From Phorcus lineatus (Eukaryota > Mollusca > Gastropoda > Trochida > Trochidae), in NCBI GenBank assembly GCA_921293015.1, contig OV121091.1, positions 24,350,839-24,414,838 on the forward strand: DNA of 64,000 nt. The letters run 5' to 3'. The notes under the pieces are model-generated. The model was not told where the DNA came from and ran no database searches. It was given only the letters and a program-made list of their open reading frames with translations. A program made the position numbers and the translations under genes. Shown here in pieces: positions 23,221 through 33,560 of the stretch. Numbering within the stretch: position 1 is the first letter of the stretch; the number at the start of each line of letters is the position of its first letter.

Positions 23221-24985
23221 AATGCTGATGGCATGTCTAGGAGGGTAGTCCGAAAGTGTAGCAATGAGTATTGTGAGGATTGTTTTGTCCCTCGAAGTGT
23301 TCAGTCTTGTGTAGATAAGGACCAAGAGAGCTATGAACAGCTCTTTTACTCTCAGAATCCCTCTTTTGTATGTCCCGTTGTGGTCAGTCAGGCAGATACC
23401 GAGGAGATTGGACAAGATAGCTTGGATACACTTCCGAATTGGCTTGATGCATGGTCTAATAGGGAGATGCTAGAATTGAAGGAGAAAGATAGTCATGTTG
23501 GTCCTGTGCTTAAGAGAATGTTGGAATCTGCCACCAAACCCTTAGAAGACGGAGGTTATTGAATTTAGCTCAAAGTCTCAAAGTTTGTGGGGACAGTGGG
23601 ACCAGTTAGTTATTAAGGACAATTTACTCTTCCGTAGGCATCAGTCTGACAAGGGCACACTTTTTCAGTTGTTAGCTCCTGTAGCCATAAGAAACACAAT
23701 CTTTGAGCATCTCCATAAACAGCGTACCGCTGGTCATTTTGGTAGAGACAGGACATATGAGGCTTTTAGACAGAAATTTTATTGGCCAGGGATGTCCGAG
23801 ACTGTTAAAGGTTGGTGTCAAACTTGCGATTTGTGTGCAAGATGTAAACCAGGTCCTGGTCATGGGAAATCACCGTTACGTCAGTTCCAAGTTAGAGCTC
23901 CTCTGGACTGTGTTGGCATAGACATTGTTGGTCCTCTACCAGTTACTAAGCATGGTAATGAGTATATCATAGTTCTTGGTGATTACTACTCAAAGTGGAA
24001 GGAGGCCTTTGCTGTCAAGGACCATACTGCTCTTACGGTCGCTGACAAGATTGTCACTGAGGTCTGTTGTAGGTTAGGGTGTCCGCGGCAGATCCACACG
24101 GATCAGGGGCGGGAGTTTGAGTCTGCTCTTTTTCGGGAAGTAATCTCTTAGGTATTCACAAAACTCGAACCACTCCTTACCACCCTCAATCCGACGGTCT
24201 GGTAGAACGATTCAATCGCACGTTACGTCAGATGCTGTCAGTCTTTGTAGATCAAGAGAAACTGGATTGGGATGATCAATTACCTTTTCTCATGATGGCT
24301 TACAGGGCAGGGGTCCATAAGAGTACCAGTTGTACACCAAACCTTCTTATGTTAAGGAGGGAAGTTCAGTGTCCGTTGGATGTTATGGTGGGTGCCCCGC
24401 CAAATACTGACTCCCCGATGTGCCCAGTAGAGTATGTCAATTGGTTATAACAGTCCATGCAGGATAACTTTGAGTTTGCAAATCAGCACTTGCAGGTAGC
24501 CGCCCAGACTCAAAAAAGGAATTATGACACCAAATTGCAGATAAGATCTTACGATGTTGGCAGTTGGGTGTGGCGTTGGTATCCACCAACTGCAGGGAAA
24601 AAGTTAGGTTAAGGATGGACAGGGCCATTTCTAGTGATGGAGAAACTCACTTCGTTAGTCTATAGGATTCAGAAGGGTGAGGGGACTAGGGTCTTCAGTG
24701 TCCATGTTGATCAACTTAAACCCTACGAGGGTGAGCAGTTTCCACATAGCTGGCTTTGACTTACGGTTCAATCTTTTCCAGAGCCTAGGGAAGAACTTGA
24801 TGAGGTTCTTGACACAAATCAGAGTAGAGGCGAGGTAGATGAAGATAGGGTCTTGGACAATGAGGAAACCTTGTGCAGGTTTTCGAGAATCAGATATGGG
24901 AGGGTTGTACGCCCTAGGGAAATCTACTCCCAAAAAGTTGGAGAAATAGACGTAGAACTGCATGTAAATACTTTAGTTATTTTGT
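23206..24985 (+). pseudogene. pol: Integrase of pol (broken)
   Basis: Begins with NADGMSR, the RNase H/integrase linker. A frame change near 23550 follows, then an HHCC zinc-binding domain (H-x-H and C-x2-C pairs within LHKQRTAGHFG and WCQTCDLC, about 23705-23840). The DDE core has Asp in VGIDIVGPLP (about 23915), Asp in IHTDQGREFES (about 24097) and, after another frame change near 24145, Glu in QSDGLVERFNRT (24205-24207). Then come HKSTSCTPN and a C-terminal GPF-type piece (GWTGPFLV, about 24613). Stops at 24448, 24610 and 24757 break the tail. It would insert the DNA copy into the genome with a 4-bp stagger, matching the CTTG duplication. No chromodomain was recognised, though the tail after 24757 is acidic and undefined. 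Confidence 0.92.
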
Positions 24986-25016
24986 GAACTGCATGTAAAT
25001 ACTTTAGTTGTTTTGT
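24955..25016 (+). repeat. 31-bp tandem duplication between pol and the extra ORF
   Basis: Two copies start GAACTGCATGTAAATACTTT (24955-24985 and 24986-25016) and differ at one base. The pol-frame stop TGA straddles the junction. Confidence 0.9.
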
Positions 25017-25089
25017 ACACAAATTTTACTTTTTGCTTGTTGATGTTGACCTTAACAGTACTTCAGTTTCAGCATGGAAATCGAGATTA

Positions 25090-25551
25090 ATGATCCGGAA
25101 TTTTTTTAACTTTCAAGAAGAGCATATTCGGGAGACCTGGTCGACGGATGGGATGAGGTGCCGGGTGTCCAGTTGCGGCGGCAACTGGTACTCAACCCTG
25201 AGGTCTTATCAGCAGCACTGGACCTGGGTGCACAAGCCAGAGACCAGGCTCTTTCTTTGTTCCCACTGCAAGACAGCCTTCAAAACCCGGGTCAGGGTGA
25301 AGAGACATCTGAAGACCCATCGGACTCCAGGGGCCTATTGCGAGGAGACCAGGAAGAACAGGGATTACGTCGACCCCGGGGACGTCCTGCCACCCTTAGT
25401 GGACCGTACCGACGAGTTGGCTGAGAGGGAGGCAGCTCGCCAGCGGGAGCAGGATCGTCGTCGGAGTCTTCCTAGCCGGAGGAAGAGTAGGGAGGAGGAG
25501 AACCGGGATGAGATGCAGTGGCTGGAGGGAGAGGTGTCTGCAACTGATTAA
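25090..25551 (+). CDS. C2H2 zinc-finger protein encoded by the LTR element
   Basis: The first ATG in frame is 25090 (153 codons). The frame is open from 25033 but has no earlier ATG, so a spliced or fused start is possible. Finger 1 is C-x4-C-x13-H-x4-H, with codons at 25159, 25174, 25216 and 25231. Finger 2 is a classical C-x2-C-x12-H-x3-H at 25258-25320 (FLCSHCKTAF, then RHLKTH). The C-terminal 70 residues are highly charged, with a basic stretch (RQREQDRRRSLPSRRKSR) that could serve in nuclear entry or nucleic acid binding. It lies in sense between integrase and the polypurine tract, where env or accessory genes sit. It is richer in G and C than the rest of the element, and it is unbroken while gag and pol are shattered. 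Captured host gene, integration factor and RNA-binding accessory are all possible; none is shown. Confidence 0.75.
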   Translation: MIRNFFNFQEEHIRETWSTDGMRCRVSSCGGNWYSTLRSYQQHWTWVHKPETRLFLCSHCKTAFKTRVRVKRHLKTHRTPGAYCEETRKNRDYVDPGDVLPPLVDRTDELAEREAARQREQDRRRSLPSRRKSREEENRDEMQWLEGEVSATD

Positions 25552-26013
25552 GGAACTTGTTATCATGATTTGTTTATACCATTTATATGTCAGATTGCCA
25601 TTTTTGTTAATTGATAGCTGTTATAAGAATATATTATGTTGTTTTTGTTATTCACATAGACCATTCAGCTTAGGGCATTTTTGTAGCACTTCTTTCATAA
25701 TATAGTTTTTAATATTATAAAGGGTTTTTACAGTGAATTTATTGAAGTAACCTCGCGTACGGTGTTTTCGAGACCCTAAGACAAATAGCAATAATTGTTA
25801 TAGAATAAATATCTTTTACAGTTAATTCTTATCTAACCATTATAAACATAATTTTTTCTTATTGAATACGTAATTCGATATAATTTACCCTTGTTTATAT
25901 TGCAAGAAATCTCCGAACTTCGAAAACACGTGACGCTCGGAAACAGGTAACGTGGGGATAATATTAAAACATACAGTTTATTTTTGAAAAAGTTAAGGGT
26001 AACTTTAATCTTT
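25552..26013 (+). other. Element 3' untranslated region
   Basis: AT-rich, without ORFs or recognisable repeats. It runs from the zinc-finger ORF stop to the polypurine tract. Confidence 0.6.
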
Positions 26014-26025
26014 AGGGGGCAGGTA
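26014..26025 (+). promoter_or_regulatory. Polypurine tract
   Basis: AGGGGGCAGG followed by TA lies directly before TGTGGT of the 3' LTR. It is a short purine run at the expected place for plus-strand priming, interrupted by one C. Confidence 0.65.
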
Positions 26026-26980
26026 TGTGGTAAAAAGTGAGTTTCTCACTAGTACTTACATATTTCCATACGAATTTCCACTCGCTTATATATCCGGTTA
26101 CGTTGGTTTATGCAATTATCCTAGATCCGTTAGTTAGTCAGTCAGTCTAGCGTCTATTCGGAGGTGAGAGCTCTCTCAAACCAACTTGCATTTGTTCTGT
26201 GCCAGGACAATGTTAAGATGATTATGATTAGTATATATATAAAAAGTATTTTTCTGGTAGGTAAGGTTAGACAGGGTGGATAGATTCGGGGAAAAGTCGA
26301 CACTTCGGGTCTGTGCACCTTGTATATTATTCTAGAAAGATTAGCGGTTATAGAATAGATTAGATAATTTAAGACATAAGTTTAACTGCATTGATGTGGT
26401 GAAATATAATCACCGCAATTTCTGACATGGAAGCATTTATATAATGTGAGCCGTGTTTTGTCGTTGTACATTTCAGTGCAAGGTCAAGGACAGTTACGGT
26501 AGCAGCTTCGCTGTTTTGTGAACCGTGATATAACTGTTAGTTCTTTCTTGTAGTGAACTATGTTTACTACTGTTTCAGTTTGATGAACGCGTTAGCATCT
26601 TTTAGGGTGTGAGAACAGTTTGCAGTCATTGTAGTAAATTATTATCTATTTGCTGCAAGGTCAGTGTCAGGTTATGGACTATGTAGCTTCCTTGGTGACA
26701 TAATAAGTTGTGTGAAATATTGCATTTATATCTTCGTAAGTGCTTCCCGTTGTATAGAGATTTTGTGGCTGTTGCACTTCTTTGACGTAACTAAGTGGGA
26801 TTGTAATCACTGAGTTATATATTTTTGTATTTATTCCTCTTTGAGGTAATCACGGGTGCTTAGCAAACACTATTATTATATTATATACTTTGACGTTTAC
26901 ACTTCTTTGATATAACTAGGTGTGATTGTTGAACACTAGGTTATACATTCCGGCATTTGTACTTCTTTGTTGTCACCTAG

Positions 26981-27199
26981 GTGCTATTGATAGTTTGTAC
27001 ATCTCTATATTTTGCACTTGTTGTTTATAAGTGCTATCTTTTGTCAGGGAATATAACATTGACAATTTACCCTTGTTAAAACTTATCAGGTGCTATTGAT
27101 AGTTTGTACATCTTTATATTTTGCATTAGTTGTTCATAAGTGCTATCTTTTGTCAGGGAATATAACATTTACAATTTACCCTTGTTGAAACTTAACTAG
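26981..27199 (+). repeat. 109/110-bp tandem duplication within the 3' LTR
   Basis: Two copies begin gtgctattgatagtttgtac at 26981 and 27090. The 5' LTR has one copy (from about 18961). The second copy is closer to the 5' LTR sequence, so the first copy is the more diverged. Confidence 0.9.
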
Positions 27200-27340
27200 G
27201 TGCTATTTTAGGGAGTGTTTGTTATCGCCAGGGCCGTTCTTAATTATCATTCATTTATGGAAGTAAAGTTGCACTGTCTGGAAGGAGTTGTGAATCTGTC
27301 TTGACCAGTATTACACTATTACCTATCATTTTTGTTATTA

Positions 27341-27346
27341 AATAAA
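27341..27346 (+). promoter_or_regulatory. AATAAA polyadenylation signal, 3' LTR
   Basis: Matches the signal at 19212 in the 5' LTR, in the context taaataaacttcttgttgg. Confidence 0.55.
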
Positions 27347-27520
27347 CTTCTTGTTGGATCCACATCACTTGTTTGTTTTCCATCCCGCTTCATGTCTGGA
27401 AAGAGCTGGGGTTAATAGAGCGAGTTTGGCCAACGTCTCTTTAACATCTTTCCCCTAAAAAACTACACAACGCAAAGTCCCTATTGACGATTATACAATG
27501 GCCGAACTCGCACTATTACA

Positions 27521-28810
27521 CTTGAAAGTTTTGGAATAAGCGGACAGTTGTTGGGCTGGCTAAGAAGTTACATAACTGATAGGAGTCAAAGCGTATTTGT
27601 TAATGAATCATTCTCACAGCTGAGGCATCTAAGTGCTGGTGTACCACAGGGATCCGTGCTTGGCCCTTTTTTATTTAATGTTTACATAAATGACATAGCA
27701 GACGAATTAGATTGTCTAGCGCGCTTGTTCGCTGATGATTCTTCTTTTTGTTACTCTTCACCAGATACTAGACTGATTGAAATAAATCTTCTTTTTTTCC
27801 CCCAAATAAATCTTAATGCAAACCTCAGCAAGCTCAATATATGGGTAAAAAGTGGTTAATAAAGTAAAACCCTGATAAGACAGAAGCTATCGTATTCTCC
27901 ACTAAAGGTGAAATCATTACGCCGAAACTTTATTTTCATGGTGTTGAAGTTAAAATTGTTGACAAACATAAGCATCTTGGAATAACCCTAAGCAAGTAAT
28001 GGAAAATGGGCGGTTCAAATTAAAAAAAATGATACAAAAAGTTTCAAAAATGGTTACCTCAATGTGACTTTTGATTCAGTTACAAGCGGCAAGAATAGTT
28101 ACTGGTTTACCAAAATATACACCGATTAGATTTCTTTACTATGAAACTGGTTAGGAAACATTACAAGAACGAAGGAGAAAGCGAAAATTGTGTTTAATGT
28201 ATATAATTCAAAATACTATAACGCCTCTATATCTGAACGAATTGCTCCCAACAAATGTTGGTTCAAAATCAAGTTATAATCTACGAAGTTCACAAAATAC
28301 ATCAATTCCTAGCACAAGACTTAAACATTCAAAAGAATCTTTTTTTCCGTCGACGATAAGTTCTTGGAATAACCTACCAACCACCGTTCGTAACCTAGAA
28401 ATTATTTCACGATTTAAATCACATATTACAAATAACAATGCATGTGTGCCCGCATACTTTTCATTTGGTAAAAGAAACCTTAATATTATCCATACCAAGA
28501 TGCATTATGCAATCAGTTTCTTAAACTTTGATTTGTATTAAGTTGGAATAAAATGTAACCCCAACTGTTCATAAGGACATCCTGTTGAGAATTCTTATCA
28601 CTATTTTTTTGATTTCCCAATGTACAGACAACAAAGATTGAACTTAACGTTATCAGTAGAGCGCATATGTACATTAGCAGATATACCAATTAACCTTAAA
28701 CTTTTGTTGGAAGGAAGTGCTGACTTATCACCTTGTCAAAATATAAATGTATTTAAGTCAGTACAAACATTCATTAGACAAAAAGATTCTTGTAACATTG
28801 TATTCTTTGT
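27521..28810 (+). pseudogene. LINE reverse transcriptase, downstream half and C-terminus
   Basis: Continues the LINE of 17566-17860 after the second CTTG. Blocks are ISGQLLGWLRSYITDRSQ, SAGVPQGSVLGPFLFNVYIN (RT block B) and LFADDSS with the catalytic Asp pair at 27734-27739. Stops begin at 27857. Later pieces in various frames are NPDKTEAIVFS (about 27870), HKHLGITLSK, NELLPTNVGSKSSYNLRS and SFFPSTISSWNNLPTTVRN (28340-28400). These are followed by a C-terminal cysteine/histidine region near 28550-28620 and 'INVFKSVQTFIRQ' (about 28745), a usual ORF end for this type. This gives a jockey/CR1-like LINE with the 3' part essentially complete but mutated. The 3' boundary, about 28810-28980, is approximate. 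Confidence 0.88.
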
Positions 28811-28979
28811 TGTTCTATAATTTCTTATCTGTCTTCTTGTTCACGCTCTGTCATCTCTGTAAAAATTGTAAATCATCCATGTACATTCAAAGGAGAAGGT
28901 ATTATAAGTTGGAGAACTTGTTCCTCATCCTTTTCTTCATGAATAAAATATGTTTAAACTAATGGTTTGAAATATTTGA

Positions 28980-31450
28980 TTCATTTGTATGGAAAAGAAT
29001 TAATTTTTTATGTCATCTATGCCACAACTTCTACATATTATTGATTAGTTTATTGTTTTTACTGTTATTTACTTCCCTCCAAAAACAAAAGCTGTTGCAT
29101 CCCATAGTTTTATATACTTTGAAGACAACCATGGTGGAAGTATGAACATGTCAGGCATGGCTTGCAAGTCAAGGCATTTACATGTTTTTTTAAAACATAA
29201 ATATTCAACATTGTTTCTATTTCAGATCCCAGTAGGTGTTGGATGTTTCTTTTTTGTTGTTGCTGTTATATATATACCTACGTGAAATCGAAGGCATTTC
29301 AGGAGTTTTAGTTATCCCATTCAATATGTACGTGAACCATGTCTGCCTGTCAGGACATTAAGAAATGTTATAAAAAAAGATGAAGAATTCATATGTGATT
29401 TTTATCATAACCCATAACGTTTATGATACATGACTCTAATGTGAAAGGCGAGATTGCATAGTGTTTACAGTTGTCAAATAGCCTATCTTTGTTTAAGTAT
29501 TTTTATAGTGTACTAGAGTGGTCAACACTTCAAAGGGATATTGTTATATGTGATCAAACAGTTATATCATCTCCTTCGAAAAACATAAATAACGGCCAAA
29601 TAAAAGTTTCAAAACACAAGGACCAAGAATGTAATGATAAGCATATGACATCGGGAAAATAATTTGATTTTTAAAAAGTTAACCGGTATAATCGAGTTTT
29701 ATTGCAAATGACATTGATCGCTAAATATGTTAAAAGATCTATTCCACCACTGGACTCAATACCTTATCGTGGTGGGGTGGTTTGCGTGCTTCAGAGACCC
29801 CAAAGAGCTATGCCAGCTGGAGCTTACATGCTCCTGGTAGGGACACCCAAGCTGGACAGGTCGACGGGTAGAAGCCAGACTAAATTTGAGTCCTTCTGAA
29901 ACCTGTTGTCTATCTCTCACTATGCCTTTCTTTCCGTCTTTTCCCTCATCCTGTCGATCCCTTCCTCCCTGATCTGTCCACTCTCTTTTGGATGCTTGTC
30001 ATCCACGTGTTTAATAACTGAAATATTGTTCAAAGCACGTTAAACCCAAACTCACTCACTCCCTTAAAAGATCTATTCATTTAATCGGGAATCAAAACCT
30101 GGCATCATTACTGATACCTGTTATCAATAGTGATCAAAGCATCTATCGATGGAACCATCTTGTATCAAAACATTTTAAAACGATAATTGAAACCTTTCCA
30201 TATATATGTTTTGAATGCAACATATTTGATAATTATTGATTTATATTATGACTCTTATTATTTGTCTCAGTAAACGTTGATCTTGCGTCTGAGAAATCTG
30301 TCTGTGAAGGCGATCATGATATCCTCTGATTAACAACAGTCAAACTATAATTGATAAAACCTAGTAGTTCATCCACAACTTATAGCAAAGGTACGTACTG
30401 ACCTGTAACTTCAGGAAACAATATCTGGAAAGCAAAAGACATAAATATCAAACTCGACGTCAATTTTAAGAACGTTTGTTGTTAATGGCTGATTATGGCC
30501 AGATAGAGTGCTTGAGGCCCGGGCTGACAATGCACAGAAGTGACCATTTAGCGGTTCTCATGTTCATGACAGGTGGACACATTAAAATATAAATAACAGT
30601 GAATGAAAGTTCCGTTTAATGAGTTGATCATGAAGGGATTTTTCGTGTCCTAATGTACTTGAAACCAAGCAAGGCATTTGTTTGCAATTGCTTATTTCAA
30701 CATTTTGATAGGGAAAATGTTTAGTGTATTATGATTATCACTTAGATAACGTTTTTATTCCTTTGCAACGGAATTAAGGTTGTAGTTGGAGGAAAGGTAC
30801 TCATTTGTACTTGTTGCTTAATATATCTAAATTACCAAAGGGCATTATATGAAATGTTATGTGTTTATAGACTGCATTGAAGTAACCAACAACGTTGTGT
30901 TGAGAAAAAGCCACTCCGTAATGTTCATAGGATCGTAAATGTCAGACGTTCTTTAAAGTGTTATTTTATCAAATTATCATTTGTTCAGTGTCTTCCTATT
31001 TTTCTGCCTTTTTCATCATGAAAAACCGATAATGAATTGCGGCTCGTGCTCATCTATCACAGAAATGTAAATTTGAGAACTAATCTAAAATCACACAAGA
31101 CTTAAATCGGGAGTGTTTAATTGGTAACATAACTAATAGTCATGTAAATAGGACGTATTACGTTTGCCTCGACACATTTACAAGACTGTTATTCTTTTGC
31201 TATGGAAGATACTTATTGTCATATATTTGCCATTTTGGTAGGGATTGGAAACCATTTGAATCCATAACAGCAAAAATAATATCAAAGCCAATCAAAATTT
31301 CCTGAAAAATATGGAACTGTTAAGAACCTCATCATACAACTGTTCATCAGTAATATATATAATAATATATATTTAATAATTTTAATGCATTGTCAAATGA
31401 CGCACCCAATATATATCCTTGACTAAAATACATTTTGTATTCAAATTTCA
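28980..31450 (+). repeat. Duplicated unit, copy C, second part
   Basis: Resumes the match to copy B after the LINE. 'ttatgtcatctatgccacaa' (29008) matches 'gtcagttatgtcacaatttc' (about 13234). It continues through the 'ccatg.ctgcctgtcagga' block (29337), 'gtggtcaacacttcaaaggg' (29519), 'ctgacaatgcacagaagtga' (30523) and 'actaatagtcatgtaaat' (31131, compared with 15329). It lacks most of the LINE fragment present in copy B and carries an extra SINE. Confidence 0.75.
29745..30063 (+). mobile_element. SINE-like retroposon with 15-bp target duplication
   Basis: The 319-bp insert is bounded by the exact direct repeat TTAAAAGATCTATTC at 29730-29744 and 30064-30078. Copy B has the uninterrupted site (near 14040: 'gctaaatatgttaacatatt'). 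The body has 'gtggtttgcgtgcttcagag' and 'gacacccaagctggacaggt', and it ends 'gttcaaagcacgttaaaccc' followed by (actc)n. The end and the duplication length fit target-primed reverse transcription using a LINE's machinery. No internal pol III box A and box B pair is clear. Confidence 0.88.
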
Positions 31451-32769
31451 TTTCAAATATAAACAACAAATACATTTGCACATTTTAAACTTTTGCACAT
31501 TCTAAACACTTGCACATTGTCAATTAAAAAAGCCCAGAAATACATATACAATTTTCTTATTCTACAATCAATGATTTTAGATTTGAAGGCAGCTTGCTGG
31601 AGAATACTGAAAAATAACATGCTTGAAAGTCATGTTAGTTTTGAAACAGAAAGTCTTATCTGTAATATTTATAATATATGTAGAGCTGTTACTGTACTCT
31701 CGTTTTGAAAAAGCTACGGTTAATTGACAAAGAATTTTGTTTCCTATATTGATTAACTAAAATTTGTCGAGTGGAAATACAACTAAAACCAACATTCTTT
31801 TCTTGTGCCACAGATGACAATTATGACATACGTTCGATCAATAAGCGTGATATGTTTTGATTAAAACTTTGAATTGGCAATTTCGTAAGCTGAGCTGCTG
31901 ATGCAGGGACTTTCGTCTCAATTATCCAAAATGTGGATCGATGAGAAAGTATTATTGATTTATGAGAGATCAGAGAGGGTTGACATTACAAGATCAATAT
32001 CCATGCAATGGTCAGAAAGAAATGTTTAGAAATATCAGTCTAAATAAAACATAAAGAATAATTACTGATTCATATCTGGTCAACAATTGTATTGATCATC
32101 AATAAATTCTGATAGATTTTGCGATGGCTCACATGATTTAATTGATTTCCTGAAAAGTCTTTAGTAATATTGTGTAAAAACCAAAATGCACTACAAAGAG
32201 AAGTATCTCCGATAGGTTCATTGAGATTATCTCACTGCGATATTGCCTTGGCAAATATAGTTAAGCGATTGAGTTTTCTTATTCAGATAGCATTTCTCCT
32301 CTCACATATTGCGATATCAAGTTTAATCTATAACCAACAATTAATACTTAAGCCTTTATTTGTCTACAATGATATAAACTTTCATCATCACTTGTGAGAT
32401 GTCGATGTAGCAGTTCATTATTGTCTTCTGCCGTAGGCTAGTTACTCTCACAGGACGGACAAAGACCCATACATGTACATGATATGTTTTCCCTAACAAA
32501 CATCTAAACCTATCTTAAACTTGTATTGCAATTATAAAATATGTGTCGTTAATAGTTATCCTTTTTCAATTCTGATTGAGCAATAGAACATGTAAGACGC
32601 AAAACCACGATTTTGAGAACTGTTAATTTCAGTTTAGCACAAAGCTCATTTGAAAGACCGATGCTCTTGTAAACCATTATATAAACTAATAACGCCATTG
32701 ACTCTGGATCACGAAATTTGTTTGTGATAATCTGTATCTGCCAATGAGTCTGCAGACAAGCGTTTAGCT
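31451..32769. other. Unassigned DNA
   Basis: AT-rich. Short ORFs show no family resemblance. The right part may belong to the repeat that follows. Confidence 0.4.
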
Positions 32770-33170
32770 TTCTGGGCCTTTTCCTTTCGGAAAAGGAGAG
32801 GAAAATAAAAGGTTTTTGTGTGTGCCCTCTGTGGGTCACAGGGTCACCAAACCTATAAAGTAGAATCCCCATTAGTTCTGGAGTCTGTATACAAGGTTTC
32901 AGTGTTCAAGGCCTCTTACTTCTGGAGAATAAGATCAAACTAGTTTTTTGGATGTGGCCCTTGTGGCCCTCATTAGGGGTCCACGGTCACCAAGTCTATA
33001 AATTAGAATTCCCATCAGCTAAGGAGTCTGTAAAAAGATGTCAGATTTCCTGAGTCAATGGTTCTGGAGAAAAAGAAGAAACAGTGAAAAGTTTACAGAC
33101 AGACGGACGGACGCTGGACGCCATGCGATGCCATGAGCACATTGGGCCTTTCAGGCCAGATGAGCTAATA
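32770..33170. repeat. Molluscan-type interspersed repeat ending in (GACG)n-like text
   Basis: Contains two tandem units of about 135 bp, each running 'ggtcaccaa.cctataaa.tagaat.cccat', then 'ggagtctgta' and 'ttctggagaa'. It ends 'acagacagacggacggacgc' and the hairpin 'gggcctttcaggcc'. This layout is familiar from repeats spread through molluscan genomes (from memory). There is no coding capacity. Confidence 0.6.
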
Positions 33171-33560
33171 TCATGGTGAAGTATTGTAAATTCATCATAC
33201 TTAAGTATTTCAGATTTCAGTTTTTCCAAAATCATACAAGTGGCAACATGGATAACATTTGAATGAAAATAACCAGCAAAATGTTCTGAAAGCACACAGT
33301 GTATATGATTCCAATGTGTATAATTATTATTTTTGAAAATGTCATATATCTTGAACAGATCTGTTGTATTGTTAAATCTACAGTTTCGGGAGATAAATCC
33401 ATTTATATCATTCCATTTATATATATTTACTTGAATTTAACCTCTTTCAGAGTGTCAGCTGTGACATAAATTCAATAAGAATGGGATATATTTACCACAA
33501 GCAGTTGAGTATGTAATCAAATTGTCACACATACTTAAAGCCTTTCGGAAACGCTGTTGT
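33171..33560. repeat. Diverged copy of the 6.2-6.5 kb repeat
   Basis: 'cagatctgttgtattg' (33357), 'gtcagctgtgacataaattc' (33454) and 'gggatatatttaccacaagc' (33482) line up with 6339, 6423 and about 6450. Confidence 0.5.

Larger units (their letters stand above)
17861..27520 (+). mobile_element. Ty3/Gypsy LTR retrotransposon, 9.66 kb, nested in a LINE
   Basis: Complete outline: 5' LTR, tRNA-like primer binding site, gag with CCHC knuckle, aspartic protease, RT, RNase H, integrase, extra zinc-finger ORF, polypurine tract, 3' LTR, and a 4-bp CTTG target duplication. The domain order PR-RT-RH-INT identifies the Ty3/Gypsy (Metaviridae-type) group and rules out Copia. Gag and pol carry at least five frame changes and four in-frame stops, so this copy is not autonomous. 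I did not assign a clade. Confidence 0.93.
26026..27520 (+). repeat. 3' LTR (1495 bp)
   Basis: Starts TGTGGT and ends ATTACA. The start is fixed by the shared TGTGGT after the purine tract. It has 51 bp (26032-26082) absent from the 5' LTR, lacks about 180 bp and 23 bp found there, and carries a second copy of a 110-bp segment. These indels together account for the 36-bp length difference. It carries the AATAAA at 27341-27346 that would end the element transcript. Confidence 0.92.

Noticed and set aside
25033..25035. Start of the zinc-finger ORF at 25033
   Set aside because: The codon there is TTG; the first ATG in frame is 25090. An upstream start would need splicing or fusion.
17861..27520. 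BEL/Pao or Copia assignment for the LTR element
   Set aside because: Domain order (integrase after RNase H) excludes Copia, and RT and integrase motifs (CYLDDVIVF, HHCC with GPF tail) fit Ty3/Gypsy.
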